Source: Enhygromyxa salina (lineage in GTDB: Bacteria > Myxococcota_A > Polyangia > Nannocystales > Nannocystaceae). Taken from it: a stretch of DNA of 64,000 nt. The notes under the pieces were generated by a model. That model saw only the letters and a program-made list of their open reading frames with translations, was not told where the DNA came from and searched no databases. The stretch lies in NCBI RefSeq assembly GCF_000737335.2, contig NZ_JMCC02000008.1, positions 1 to 64,000 of the forward strand, given 5' to 3'. This document shows, one piece after another, positions 26,298-36,415 of this stretch; position 1 is the first letter of the stretch; each line of letters starts with the position of its first letter. The position numbers and the translations under genes are program-made.

Positions 26298-26831
26298 TCA
26301 ATCTTCCCCGTCGCCGCCTCCGCCCGATCCTTCACCACCGCCGCTATTGCCGCCCGCGCCACCACCACTGCTATTGCCCGGATCTCCACCCTGTCCGCCG
26401 GGTACGTTGGTCTCACTGTCGTCAGTGCACGCCGTCCAACCAAACGCACAGCCTGCGGCGAGCGCGGCCACCCCCGTGCAGATCAGCGCGACCCAACCCA
26501 GGCATGCAGGCTCGCTGGGGTCGGCGTAGAGGATGTTGGCCGGCTCGGTGCCGCCGATCGGATCACCGTCGACTACGCCTTCGAAGTCAATGTAGTCATC
26601 GTTGATCCACATTTCGATGTGATCACCGGTCGCCAAATCATGCGCGAAGACGTCCCCACCGAGTTGACCGTTCTCGCGCCAGATCGCGTACTCGATCTGG
26701 ACGCCGCCATCTGTGTGGGAGCCACCTTCGAGGGCCTCGTGATCAGAGACTTGGCTGGCGACCGCGGTCGCGTGAAGTGGTGTGAGCAAGACACACAGTG
26801 CTGTGATTGTGGATGTCATGGACTCATACAT
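26298..26831 (-). CDS. Exported Gly-rich protein of unknown function
   Basis: 177 residues from the ATG at 26831. Signal peptide with hydrophobic core ITALCVLLTPLHATAVA. The middle contains YAIWRENGQLGG and GDHIEMWINDDYIDFEG. A second hydrophobic segment (ACLGWVALICTGVAALAAGCAFGW) with three cysteines is followed by an extreme Gly/Ser-rich tail ending in GGDGED. A hydrophobic Cys segment near the end resembles that of the small protein at 45977-46471. No known family. It ends 6 bp before the CPBP protease start, so the two probably form an operon. Confidence 0.65.
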   Translation of the reverse strand: MYESMTSTITALCVLLTPLHATAVASQVSDHEALEGGSHTDGGVQIEYAIWRENGQLGGDVFAHDLATGDHIEMWINDDYIDFEGVVDGDPIGGTEPANILYADPSEPACLGWVALICTGVAALAAGCAFGWTACTDDSETNVPGGQGGDPGNSSGGGAGGNSGGGEGSGGGGDGED

Positions 26832-27206
26832 GTTTGTATTTCTAGTTGATCGATCCAGTCTGCGCGCCGGAATTTTGTTCGCGTGGGCTGGCTCCGCACT
26901 GGGAGTCAACCCAGATCGAGTGGCGTCTCGCGTCAGTACGATTTCGATCGACGCGCGGCGCGGCCATGGGCGCGCCGGGTGATCAGCCGGTGCGCGCGTC
27001 CGTCCGCCGCGGGCATGACCCTCGGGCATGGCAGGCGGCGAGCGAGCCGGCGAACGACCGCGACGTCGAATCACGCCGCCGTCATCGGCAAGCGCGGCGC
27101 CGCTCGATGCGGCCACTCGGCCCGCCCAACCCGACCTACGCGACGCAGTCGGACTTGACCCAAAGGCCACTTGAGAGGGGCGGCCGCGCGTGCTTGTGTG
27201 ACACCC
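26832..27206. other. Intergenic region with no recognised feature
   Basis: 375 bp between two divergent genes, rich in GC. It must carry both promoters, but I saw no convincing element, hairpin or repeat. Confidence 0.6.
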
Positions 27207-29510
27207 ATGCGCTCCACTCGTTTCTTGCAGCTCGCCTGGCCGTGTCTCGCTGTCTGTGTGCTCGCGTGCAGCGACGACGGCCGCCCGGCCGCCGACACCG
27301 AGGCGGGGGTCACCCAGGGCACCGGCTCCGAGACCGCAGACTCCGACGAGTCGAGCGACACCAACACCACCGACGACGGCGAGACGCTCGGCGATCCCGA
27401 TCTCCCACCCGAGTGCGATCCCGGGTGCGAGGACAGCCAGCAGTGCATTGATGGCATGTGCTGTGACGAGGCCGCGATCTGTGGCGGGGTCTGCTGCCTC
27501 GGCGAAGAGGTCTGCTCGTTCACCGAGTGCGTGATCCCGGGCGACGAGTGCATCGACGCCAGCGAGTGCCCCGAGGACTACTACTGCGAGTACAGCCTGG
27601 GCGATCCAGCCGGCGGGATGGACATGTGCCAGGGCACCAGCATCGCAACAGGCAAGTGCTTGCCGAGCCCGCCCGACTGCCCGCCGGGCGAGCGGCCCGA
27701 TCCCAACGAGGAGCTGACGTGTCTGCCGGTCTGCGAGTTCTTCCCCGAGACAAACTTCGCGCCCGAGCTCAAATTCCACGTGCCGGATCTGCACGTCATG
27801 ATGTCGCCGATCGTCACCCAGCTCGACGACGACACCTGCGACGGCTTGGTCGACGAGCGCGACATCCCCGAGATCGTGTTCTCGAGCTTCGAAGGTAGCG
27901 CCTACAACAACAACGGCACCCTCCACGCGGTCTCGATCATCGACGGCGCGGTGGTCGAGAAGTGGGCGGTCAACCCTCAAGGTCCGCCGCTGCATCCTGG
28001 CGTCGAGATCGCGGCGGGTGACATCGGCGGGATGCCCGGCTCGGAGCTGTTCGCGTGCGCGGTGGGGGGCCAAGTTCGGGCGTTCAACCCCGACGGCACC
28101 GAGCTGTGGACGTCAGCCTATAACGGCGGCTGCCTGATGCCCTCGCTCGCGGATCTCGACCATGACGGGCAGGTCGAGGTCGTGGTCCGTGGCGGGGTGC
28201 TCGACGCGGCGACCGGCGCGACCAAGGCCACGTTTGGGATCACCCAGCTCACGGTCCAGGCGATCGACATCGACGGCGACGGCAACCTGGAGATCGCGGG
28301 CCCGCAGGCGGTCTACGAGGCCGACGGCACCTTGCTGGCGATGACCGGCGTGACCGGCAACTGGACCGCGGCCGCGGATCTCAACCTCGACTTCAACCCC
28401 GAGATTATCGTCGCGGAGTTTGGCTCGCACCGCATGCACATCTATCACTGGGATCAACAGTCCCAGCAGATCGTGATTGATCGGCAGAACCTCGACATCA
28501 ACGGGCCGCTGTCGCCGGCGCTGTGCCCGATGGGCAGCGCGGGCAACACCGCGGGTGGCGGGCCGCCGACCGTCGCCGACTTCAACGGCGATGGCACCCC
28601 GGACGTGGCGATCGCCGGCGGGGTTGGCTACGCGGTCCTCGATGGCACCAAGGTCATGGACCCGATGGTCGCGGACGTTGACGCGTTCTTGTGGATCTCG
28701 CAGACCCACGACTGCTCGTCGGCCCAGACCGGCAGCTCGGTGTTCGACTTTGACGGCGACGGCTCCGCCGAGGTCGTGTACAGCGACGAGTGGTACCTGC
28801 GGATCTACCGGGGCACCGACGGCGAGGTGTTGTGGCAGACCTGCAACACGACCGGGACCCTGCGCGAGCTCCCGGTCGTCGCCGACGTCGACAACGACGG
28901 CCACGCCGACATCGTGGTCGTGTCCAACGACTACTCCTCGATCACCTGCGAAGACACCAAGCAGACCGGCGTGCGCGTGTTTGGTGACGAACTGGGCAAG
29001 TGGGTGCGGACCCGGCGGATCTGGAATCAGCACCACTATCACGTCACCAACGTCAACGAGGACGGCAGCATCCCGAGCCAAGAGATGCCCAACTGGCTGA
29101 CCGAGGGGCTCAACAACTTCCGGCAGAACGTGCAGCCGCTCGGTGAATTTTCTGCGCCCGACCTGGTCGTGGATCTGCAGTCGCTGTGCCAGGGCGGCTA
29201 CGAGGTGTTCGCTCGGGTCCGCAACATTGGCCAGGCCGCGGTGCCAGCCGGCGTGCTGGTTGGCTTCTACGACGGCGACCCAGCCCTTGGCGGCAACTTG
29301 TTGGCGCAGGGGATGACGACCAAGACCCTGTATCCGGCCGAGGCCGAGAACGTATTTTTGGACGCAAACCTGGTGCCCCAGGCGATCCAAGACGGTGATC
29401 AGGATCTGTGGGTGGTCGTCGACGACGGCATGCCCGAGCACCCGTGGCACCAGTGCCGGACCGACAACGACGTTCACCACGAAGATGTGGCGTGCGACAT
29501 CATTGGCTGA
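27207..29510 (+). CDS. Cys-rich FG-GAP/VCBS lipoprotein with C-terminal CARDB-like domain
   Basis: 767 residues from the ATG at 27207. Lipobox VLACS, a Thr/Asp/Glu linker, then a Cys-rich EGF-like block (residues ~70-170, e.g. CDPGCEDSQQCIDGMCCDEA). The central part holds FG-GAP/VCBS units such as SLADLDHDGQVEVV, QAIDIDGDGNLEIA, TVADFNGDGTPDVA, SVFDFDGDGSAEVV and VVADVDNDGHADIVV. After the phrase RRIWNQHHYHVTNVNEDG, common in these proteins, the last ~120 residues (DLVVDLQSLCQGGYEVFARV) look like a CARDB adhesion domain. A large surface adhesin is likely. Confidence 0.85.
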   Translation: MRSTRFLQLAWPCLAVCVLACSDDGRPAADTEAGVTQGTGSETADSDESSDTNTTDDGETLGDPDLPPECDPGCEDSQQCIDGMCCDEAAICGGVCCLGEEVCSFTECVIPGDECIDASECPEDYYCEYSLGDPAGGMDMCQGTSIATGKCLPSPPDCPPGERPDPNEELTCLPVCEFFPETNFAPELKFHVPDLHVMMSPIVTQLDDDTCDGLVDERDIPEIVFSSFEGSAYNNNGTLHAVSIIDGAVVEKWAVNPQGPPLHPGVEIAAGDIGGMPGSELFACAVGGQVRAFNPDGTELWTSAYNGGCLMPSLADLDHDGQVEVVVRGGVLDAATGATKATFGITQLTVQAIDIDGDGNLEIAGPQAVYEADGTLLAMTGVTGNWTAAADLNLDFNPEIIVAEFGSHRMHIYHWDQQSQQIVIDRQNLDINGPLSPALCPMGSAGNTAGGGPPTVADFNGDGTPDVAIAGGVGYAVLDGTKVMDPMVADVDAFLWISQTHDCSSAQTGSSVFDFDGDGSAEVVYSDEWYLRIYRGTDGEVLWQTCNTTGTLRELPVVADVDNDGHADIVVVSNDYSSITCEDTKQTGVRVFGDELGKWVRTRRIWNQHHYHVTNVNEDGSIPSQEMPNWLTEGLNNFRQNVQPLGEFSAPDLVVDLQSLCQGGYEVFARVRNIGQAAVPAGVLVGFYDGDPALGGNLLAQGMTTKTLYPAEAENVFLDANLVPQAIQDGDQDLWVVVDDGMPEHPWHQCRTDNDVHHEDVACDIIG

Positions 29511-29641
29511 GCAACGCTGATGTGACCCGGTGTCGGGACCGGGGGTTTCAGGCGCAGCTGTGAGCTTGGCGAGCGCGCGCGCAAGTAAAGCTCGCACGGG
29601 ACAGGGGACATGGAGTGAGCTGAAGCGTAGACTCGGCGGCG

Positions 29642-30535
29642 ATGCGGACGACACCGGCTTTCGTGGTTCAATCTTTCTCGCTCTTGCTGGCGTGCAACTT
29701 GTTGGCGTGTAACAAGAGCACCGACGACGCGGGCGACACCGTCGTCGATGTCGAGCCAGAGACGAGCGGTGACGGTGACGGCGACGCGCCGCCCGGTGAT
29801 GGCGACGGCGATACCGGTGACGGTGATGGCGACCCCGGTGATGGCGACGGCTTCGTCCCGACCAACGACATCCCGTCGATCAACGACTGCGATCCGTTCG
29901 CGCAAGACTGCCCGGACGGCGAGAAGTGTGTGGCCTACGCCAGCACCGGCGGGACCTGGGACGCCAACAAGTGCGTGTCCGTGACCGGTACGGGGACCTC
30001 GGGAGATTCGTGCGTGTACCAAGGCGCGGCCTCGGGCGCCGACGACTGCGACGACAGCAACGTGTGCTGGAACGCGCTCGACGTCGACGGCATGCTGATC
30101 GGCACCTGCTTCCCGTTCTGCACGGGCGGCGTCGACAACCCGATCTGCGGTGATCCCGATACCAGCTGTCGGGTCGTCAACGACGGTGCGATCGCCGTTT
30201 GCCTGCCGAACTGCGACCCGCTCTTGCAAGAGTGCGCCGAGGGCCTTGGCTGCTACTGGAGCGGCGGCAGCCAGACCTTCCAATGCATCATCACCGCAGG
30301 CGGGATCCCAACCGGTGAGCCGTGCGGGTTCAACAACGACTGCAACCCCGGGCACTTCTGCGCCGACGCGGCCGCGCTCGAGACCTGCAACGGGGCGGCG
30401 TGCTGCGCCGTGTTCTGTGACCTCAACGAAGATCCCACCACCTGCCCGGCGCCGCTCGACTGCGTGAGCTTCTTCGAGGAGGGCCAAGCGCCGCCGCTCT
30501 ACGAGGATCTGGGCTTGTGCATCCTGCCCGGCTGA
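29642..30535 (+). CDS. Cys-rich lipoprotein with Gly-Asp linker (intact copy)
   Basis: 297 residues. Signal peptide with lipobox LLACN, acidic Gly-Asp linker (residues ~43-72), then a mature domain of about 220 residues with some 22 cysteines, starting CDPFAQDCPDGEKCVAYAS. The phrases CDPLLQECAEGLGCYW and GAACCAVFCDL recur in the truncated relative at 61769-62410, which shows that this is a multicopy family. No enzymatic motif. Likely disulfide-rich outer-surface protein. Confidence 0.8.
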   Translation: MRTTPAFVVQSFSLLLACNLLACNKSTDDAGDTVVDVEPETSGDGDGDAPPGDGDGDTGDGDGDPGDGDGFVPTNDIPSINDCDPFAQDCPDGEKCVAYASTGGTWDANKCVSVTGTGTSGDSCVYQGAASGADDCDDSNVCWNALDVDGMLIGTCFPFCTGGVDNPICGDPDTSCRVVNDGAIAVCLPNCDPLLQECAEGLGCYWSGGSQTFQCIITAGGIPTGEPCGFNNDCNPGHFCADAAALETCNGAACCAVFCDLNEDPTTCPAPLDCVSFFEEGQAPPLYEDLGLCILPG

Positions 30536-30642
30536 TCGCAACCAAGAATCAACACGACCCCCAGAGCTCCTTGCAAGCTTGGCCGCTTGCAGGGACAGCT
30601 CATGGATCAGGCCGGGTTCCGCGACGCGGCGCCCAAGCAGGG

Positions 30643-31227
30643 TTAGACGTCCCAGCGCAGGCTATAGGTGCACGCCTGCGCGCCCTGACGGCGGCACTCG
30701 CTGCCCATGTGCGTGGCGATGGCCCGCGGCTCAAACCGCCGAACCATCGTCGCAACGATCCCAAAGTCGAACTCGCACGGATACGGGGTCTCGCAGGTCG
30801 AGAGGATGTGGCTCGGGCCGAGCCGGTCGTAGCCATAGTGCCCGATCCCCTCGAGCATGGTCTGGGTGGCGGCGTCGTACATGACCCGGCCCGCGCGGCG
30901 GTGGTTGAGGTGGTAGGCCAGGTCGATCGATTGCACGGCGGTGTGCACGTCCACGGCCGAGGCCGGAAACACCGCGTTGTTGGGGATCTCGGCGCCGATG
31001 TTGAACAGGATCTGGGTGCCGAAGCGCTTGTCGACCTCGAGCAGCGCGTCGAGCCAGGACTGCTGCGGATACCAAGCGTCGCTGGTGTCGGGACGTCCGG
31101 TGTCGATCAGGCCGTGACGCAGCAGCGTCCGCTCGACGATCGCGCGCAGCGGACCAAACCCACCAACGGTCGCCAGCATCGCGGCACCGTAGATCTCGAT
31201 GTCCGGCTCGAAAGCTCGGTACTGCAT
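30643..31227 (-). CDS. Conserved protein of unknown function, possible small-ligand sensor fold
   Basis: 194 residues, no signal peptide or TM helix. Distinct phrases are FNIGAEIPNNAVFP, SIDLAYHLNHRRAGRVMYD, MLEGIGHYGYDR and a Cys-containing end (ETPYPCEFDFGI ... HMGSECRRQGAQACTYSL). The closing CRRxGAxxCxY pattern recalls V4R/heme-NO-binding-like domains, but this is weak. It is 71 bp downstream of the PLP enzyme on the same strand. I would not assign a function. Confidence 0.6.
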   Translation of the reverse strand: MQYRAFEPDIEIYGAAMLATVGGFGPLRAIVERTLLRHGLIDTGRPDTSDAWYPQQSWLDALLEVDKRFGTQILFNIGAEIPNNAVFPASAVDVHTAVQSIDLAYHLNHRRAGRVMYDAATQTMLEGIGHYGYDRLGPSHILSTCETPYPCEFDFGIVATMVRRFEPRAIATHMGSECRRQGAQACTYSLRWDV

Positions 31228-31298
31228 GGGCGCACAATAGCGTCTTCTCGACTCGGTTTAGTAGACGCGGCCCGCGTGTGTTCAGCTCCACTTGCAGC

Positions 31299-32483
31299 TC
31301 AATGCGCGAGCGCGCGGGCGAGGTCGGCCCACAGGTCCTCGGGGTCTTCGATGCCGACACTCAGCCGCAACAGGGCGTCGGCGATGCCCCGGCTGCGGCG
31401 CAGCTGCGGATCCAAGCTCGCGTGACTGGTCCGCGAGGGCAGGCAGATGAGCGTCTCGATGCCGCCCAAGCTCGTCGCGTGGGTGCACAGTCGCAGCCGC
31501 GCGAGCATGCGCTGGGCCGCGTCCTCGTCCCGACTCGCAAGCTCGAATGCGAGCACGGCCCCGGCGCTGCGCAGTGGCGCGGCGCACATTGCATCGCGCG
31601 CGAGGCTGGGGTGATGGACCCGCGCGACCGCCGGGTGATCCGCGAGCCGGGCCGCGAGCAGGTTCGCGGTTTGAACCTGTCGATCCCAACGCAGCGGCAG
31701 CGTGCGGAGCCCGCGGGCCAGCAGCCACGCCGCCTGCGGATCAATGCAGCAGCCGGTGTGACACAGGGTCGCGAAGCAGCGATCGATCGTTGCCTCGTCG
31801 CTCACGATCGCCCCGGCGATCACGTCGCTGTGGCCGTTGAGGTACTTGGTCGCCGAGTGCACGACCACGCTCGCGCCGAGCTCGAGCGGGTGCTGGGCCA
31901 TGCCACCAGCGAAGGTCGCGTCGACGCCAAGCGGGACGCCGGCGGTCTGGCACAGCTGCGCGAGCTCGCGGACCCGGGCGACCTGCAGCAGCGGGTTGGC
32001 GATCGACTCGCACCAGACCAGGTCGGGCTCGAGCTCGCGCAGCAGCTGCTCGAGCTGGGCCGGCTCGCACGCGTCGAAGCGCGCGGTCTGGATCCCGCGG
32101 GCCGCGAGGCCGGTGGCGATCACCGAGTCGGTGCCGCCATAGACGACGTCGGCGCAGACGAAGCGGCCGCCTGGGGGGATCAGCGAGGTCAAGGTCGTGG
32201 TGATCGCCGCCATCCCCGACGAGGTCAGCAGCGCGGCCTCGCCATGCTCGAGCCGCGCGATCAGCTTGGCCGCCTCGCGGGTGGTCGCGGTCCCAAACCG
32301 GCCGTACACGTCGGCGTCGCGCAGGCCGTGCCCGGCCACCAGCGCGTCTGCGCCGGGTCCATCGAGGGTGTTGATCGTGCTGCGGGCGATCGCAGGGACG
32401 ATCGCGCGACCTGGGATCGCGGGCCCGGGATCCGCGTGTGCGGGATAGTCGGGGTGCAGCAGCAAGGTCGAGGGCGAGGTCAC
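31299..32483 (-). CDS. Cys/Met-metabolism PLP-dependent enzyme (cystathionine gamma-synthase/lyase family)
   Basis: 394 residues of fold-type I. The PLP lysine is in VVHSATKYLNGHSD, the cofactor-stacking region is TSSGMAAI, the Asp that pairs with the pyridine nitrogen is in GVDATFAGG, and the C-terminal SLGGIETLICLPSRTSHA carries the Arg-containing carboxylate-binding site. This family makes or breaks cystathionine, O-acetylhomoserine or methionine; sequence alone does not separate the activities. Solitary, divergent from mdh. Confidence 0.85.
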   Translation of the reverse strand: MTSPSTLLLHPDYPAHADPGPAIPGRAIVPAIARSTINTLDGPGADALVAGHGLRDADVYGRFGTATTREAAKLIARLEHGEAALLTSSGMAAITTTLTSLIPPGGRFVCADVVYGGTDSVIATGLAARGIQTARFDACEPAQLEQLLRELEPDLVWCESIANPLLQVARVRELAQLCQTAGVPLGVDATFAGGMAQHPLELGASVVVHSATKYLNGHSDVIAGAIVSDEATIDRCFATLCHTGCCIDPQAAWLLARGLRTLPLRWDRQVQTANLLAARLADHPAVARVHHPSLARDAMCAAPLRSAGAVLAFELASRDEDAAQRMLARLRLCTHATSLGGIETLICLPSRTSHASLDPQLRRSRGIADALLRLSVGIEDPEDLWADLARALAH

Positions 32484-32680
32484 GGATCGGTTGTCGACGA
32501 ATCCGTGGGCCCAAACAAGCGCGAGCGCGGGTCGCTCGGCGGCGTCGCCCGGCGAGGGGCCTGAACGCTGAGCGTGCCTCAGGGCCCGAAATCCGCGGCC
32601 TGGACCCAGCTATGGACGCACCCGCGAGCGAGTCGGTATACCCGGCCCCGCGCGCTCATCGAGCCCGCGATCGAACACCC

Positions 32681-33628
32681 ATGTCACGCCGCAACAAGAT
32701 CACCGTCATCGGAGCTGGAAACGTCGGAGCGACGACTGCCCACTGGGCCGCGTCGCGTCACCTCGGGGACGTGGTCCTCGTCGACATCAAAGAGGGTCTG
32801 CCCCAGGGCAAGGCGCTCGATCTCGCCGAGTCTGGCCCGCCCATGGGCTTCGACCTCAACCTGGTCGGCACCAACGACTACGCCGACACGGCGGGCTCGG
32901 ACGTCGTGGTGATCACCGCTGGGGTGCCGCGTCGCAAAGATCCGGTCACCGGCGAGTACACCAGCCGCGACGACCTGATCGAGATCAACCGCAAGATCGT
33001 TGGCGGCGTGACCCAAGCTGTCGCCGCGCAGTCGCCCGACGCAATCCTGATCTGCGTGGCCAACCCGCTCGACGCGATGTGCCACGTGACCTTCGCCGAG
33101 TCGAAGTTTCCCAAGCAGCGCGTGATCGGCATGGCCGGGGTGCTCGACACCGCCCGCTACAAGACCTTCATTGCGATGGAGCTCGGCGTCAGCGTCGAGG
33201 ACATCCACGGCATGGTGCTTGGCGGCCACGGGGACACGATGGTCCCGCTGCCGCGTCACACCTCGGTCGCCGGGATCCCGCTGACCGAGCTCATGTCCAA
33301 GGACAAGATCGACGCGATCATCCAGCGGACCCGCAAGGGCGGCGGCGAGATCGTCGGCCTGCTTGGCTACTCGGGCTACTACGCGCCCGCCGCTGCAGCC
33401 TGCGTGATGGTCGAGTCGATCGTCCGCGACCGCAAGCGCGTGCTGCCGGTCGCGTGCCTGTGCGAGGGCGAGTACGGCTATGACGGCCTGTACCTGGGCG
33501 TGCCCGCCGTGATCGGCAGCGGCGGCGTCGAGAAGATCATCGAGATGCAGCTCAACGACGAAGAGAAGGCGATGCTCGACGTCTCGGCCAACGCCGTGCG
33601 CGACGTCGTCAAGCTGCTCCCGTACTGA
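32681..33628 (+). CDS. mdh: Malate dehydrogenase
   Basis: 315 residues from the ATG at 32681. NAD-binding motif ITVIGAGNVGATTA, catalytic His in LGGHGDTMVPLPRH, substrate arginines in GVPRRKDPV and the ANPLDAM loop. It belongs to the LDH-like malate dehydrogenases common in bacteria without the E. coli type. It oxidises malate to oxaloacetate in the TCA cycle. sucC and sucD follow 94 bp downstream, an arrangement known in other bacteria. Confidence 0.93.
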   Translation: MSRRNKITVIGAGNVGATTAHWAASRHLGDVVLVDIKEGLPQGKALDLAESGPPMGFDLNLVGTNDYADTAGSDVVVITAGVPRRKDPVTGEYTSRDDLIEINRKIVGGVTQAVAAQSPDAILICVANPLDAMCHVTFAESKFPKQRVIGMAGVLDTARYKTFIAMELGVSVEDIHGMVLGGHGDTMVPLPRHTSVAGIPLTELMSKDKIDAIIQRTRKGGGEIVGLLGYSGYYAPAAAACVMVESIVRDRKRVLPVACLCEGEYGYDGLYLGVPAVIGSGGVEKIIEMQLNDEEKAMLDVSANAVRDVVKLLPY

Positions 33629-33722
33629 TGATGGTCCCGATCTGGGGGATCTGAGCGCGGCGATTTCGCAGGTCCGCGCTCGGGTTTGCGCCCACGTTTT
33701 CCCTTCTACCCAAGGACAAGAG

Positions 33723-34915
33723 ATGAAGATTCACGAGTATCAGGCCAAGGATCTGCTGCGTGACGCGGGTGTACCCGTGCCGCTGTCGCAGGTCGCGTTC
33801 ACGGCCGACGAGGCCCGCGCCGCCGCGCAAACACTGATCGAGAAGACCGGCAACGACGTCGTCGTCGTCAAGTCGCAGATCCACGCAGGCGGACGCGGCA
33901 AGGGGCGCTTCAAGGAGCACCCCGACCTCGGCGGCGTCAAGGTGGTCAAGGGCGCCGACGCGGCCAAGGCGATGGCCGAGCAGATGCTCGGCAGCACGCT
34001 GGTCACGATCCAGACCGGGCCCGAAGGCAAGGTGGTCAATCGCCTGCTGATCGAGCAGGGCATGGACATCGCCAACGAGCTGTACCTCGCCGCGACCCTC
34101 GACCGGGACACCGGTCGGATCACGCTGATGGGCTCGAGCGAAGGCGGGATGGACATCGAAGAGGTCGCCGAGACCCACCCGGAGAAGATCCTCAAGATCC
34201 AGATCGACCCGGCGTTTGGGCTGCTTGGCTACCAGGGCCGCGAGCTGGCCAAGGGCCTGGGGCTGACCGGCAAGACCGCCCGCAAGATGACGGGGTTCTT
34301 GGACAAGTTCTACAAGGCCTACGTCGCGCTCGACTGCGCGCTGCTCGAGATCAACCCGTTGTTGATCACGGGCGCGGGCGACGTGATCGCGCTGGATGCC
34401 AAGGCGACCTTCGACGACAACGCGATGTATCGCCACGCGAACATCGAGGCCCTGCGCGACCCGGACGAAGAGGACCCGGCGGAGCTCGAGGCCAAGAGCT
34501 GGGATCTCAGCTACGTCGCGCTCGACGGCACGATTGGCTGCATGGTCAACGGCGCGGGCCTGGCGATGGCGACCATGGACATCATCAAGTACTTCGGCGC
34601 GGAGCCGGCCAACTTCCTGGACGTTGGCGGCGGCGCGACCGAAGAGCGGGTCACCGCGGCGTTCAAGATCATCACCAAGGATCCGCAGCTCAAGGGCATC
34701 CTCGTCAACATCTTTGGCGGGATCATGAAGTGCGACACGATCGCGCGCGGGGTGATCGGCGCGGTCAAAGAGGTCGGCCTGCAGGTCCCCTTGGTCGTGC
34801 GTCTCGAAGGCACCAACGTCGAGCTTGGCAAGAAGCTGCTCGATGAGAGCGACCTCAAAATTACCTCGGCCGGCTCGCTGCGCGAAGCTGCCCAGAAGAT
34901 CGTGGAGATGACCCA

Positions 34916-34919
<4 letters not shown>
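33723..34919 (+). CDS. sucC: Succinyl-CoA synthetase (ADP-forming) beta subunit
   Basis: 398 residues starting MKIHEYQAKDLL, the near-invariant SucC N-terminus. ATP-grasp domain with KSQIHAGGRGKG, followed by the C-terminal CoA-ligase domain with FLDVGGGATEERV and ILVNIFGGIMKCD. A good ribosome-binding site (AAGGACAAGAG) precedes the start. It works with SucD to convert succinyl-CoA to succinate with nucleotide phosphorylation. Its TGA overlaps the sucD ATG (ATGA). Confidence 0.95.
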
Positions 34920-35791
<872 letters not shown>

Positions 35792-35805
35792 GTTGTTCTT
35801 CGCTT

Positions 35806-35843
35806 CGTTGGGCGCCCGATCGCAGTCGATCTGGCGCCCAACG
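35806..35843 (+). terminator. Hairpin at the end of mdh-sucCD
   Basis: Perfect 11-bp arms (CGTTGGGCGCC / GGCGCCCAACG) separated by 16 nt that can themselves pair (ATCG/CGAT). It starts 14 bp after the sucD stop, and the right arm runs into the GTG start of the next gene. Confidence 0.6.
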
Positions 35844-36346
35844 TGATCGCATCGCCCGTGGCCATCGCCCGCAAGTCACTGTTCAAGCTGCACAACGGCG
35901 TGGGCCTTGGGGTCTTCGCGGTGGTGTTGATCTCGGCGTTGACCGGGGCGGTGCTGAGCTTTCGCGGGCCGCTGAAACAGCCGCCACCGAGCGCGCCTGT
36001 CGTCGCGGAGCACCTGCCGCTCGAGCAGATCATCGCGCGCGCGCAGGCGGCTGGCGACGGATCCCCGGCGACCGACGTGCAGCTCGCGCTCGAGCCCGAA
36101 GACCCGTATTTGGTCTGGCTCGACGATGACGCCGAGACCGAGGTGTTCCTGGATGGGGCCGGCAACGTGCTCGAGACCCGCGAGGGGCGGGGGCGGCTGA
36201 CGCGGGTTTTGTTTCAGATCCACACGGGCGAGCTGCTGGGGTTGTTTGGCCAGGCCGTGATGGTGTGCGCGGCGCTGGGGTTGTGCCTGCTGGCGTGGTC
36301 GGGCGTCTTCATGTGGTGGTCGCGTCGACGCGCGAAACATCGTTGA
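35843..36346 (+). CDS. PepSY-associated transmembrane protein
   Basis: 167 residues from a GTG at 35843. The first membrane helix follows FKLHNGVGLGVFAVVLIS, the soluble domain (residues ~50-115) is PepSY-like with FLDGAGNVLETREG, then FQIHTGELLGLFGQ and a second helix ending SGVFMWWSRRR. The His residues near each helix are a family hallmark. These proteins are often in iron-uptake or reductase contexts; here there is none nearby. The start overlaps the terminator hairpin of the TCA operon. Confidence 0.8.
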   Translation: MIASPVAIARKSLFKLHNGVGLGVFAVVLISALTGAVLSFRGPLKQPPPSAPVVAEHLPLEQIIARAQAAGDGSPATDVQLALEPEDPYLVWLDDDAETEVFLDGAGNVLETREGRGRLTRVLFQIHTGELLGLFGQAVMVCAALGLCLLAWSGVFMWWSRRRAKHR

Positions 36347-36415
36347 GCTGCCTGGCCTTCGCGGCGCCGTATCTGCCGGCGTAGCAACCGGCAGTCGCGG
36401 CTATGCTGAGCGGCG

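Noticed and set aside
36373..36394. 7-bp hairpin CTGCCGG/CCGGCAG after the PepSY gene
   Set aside because: Short stem that is expected often by chance at this GC content; not strong enough for a terminator call.
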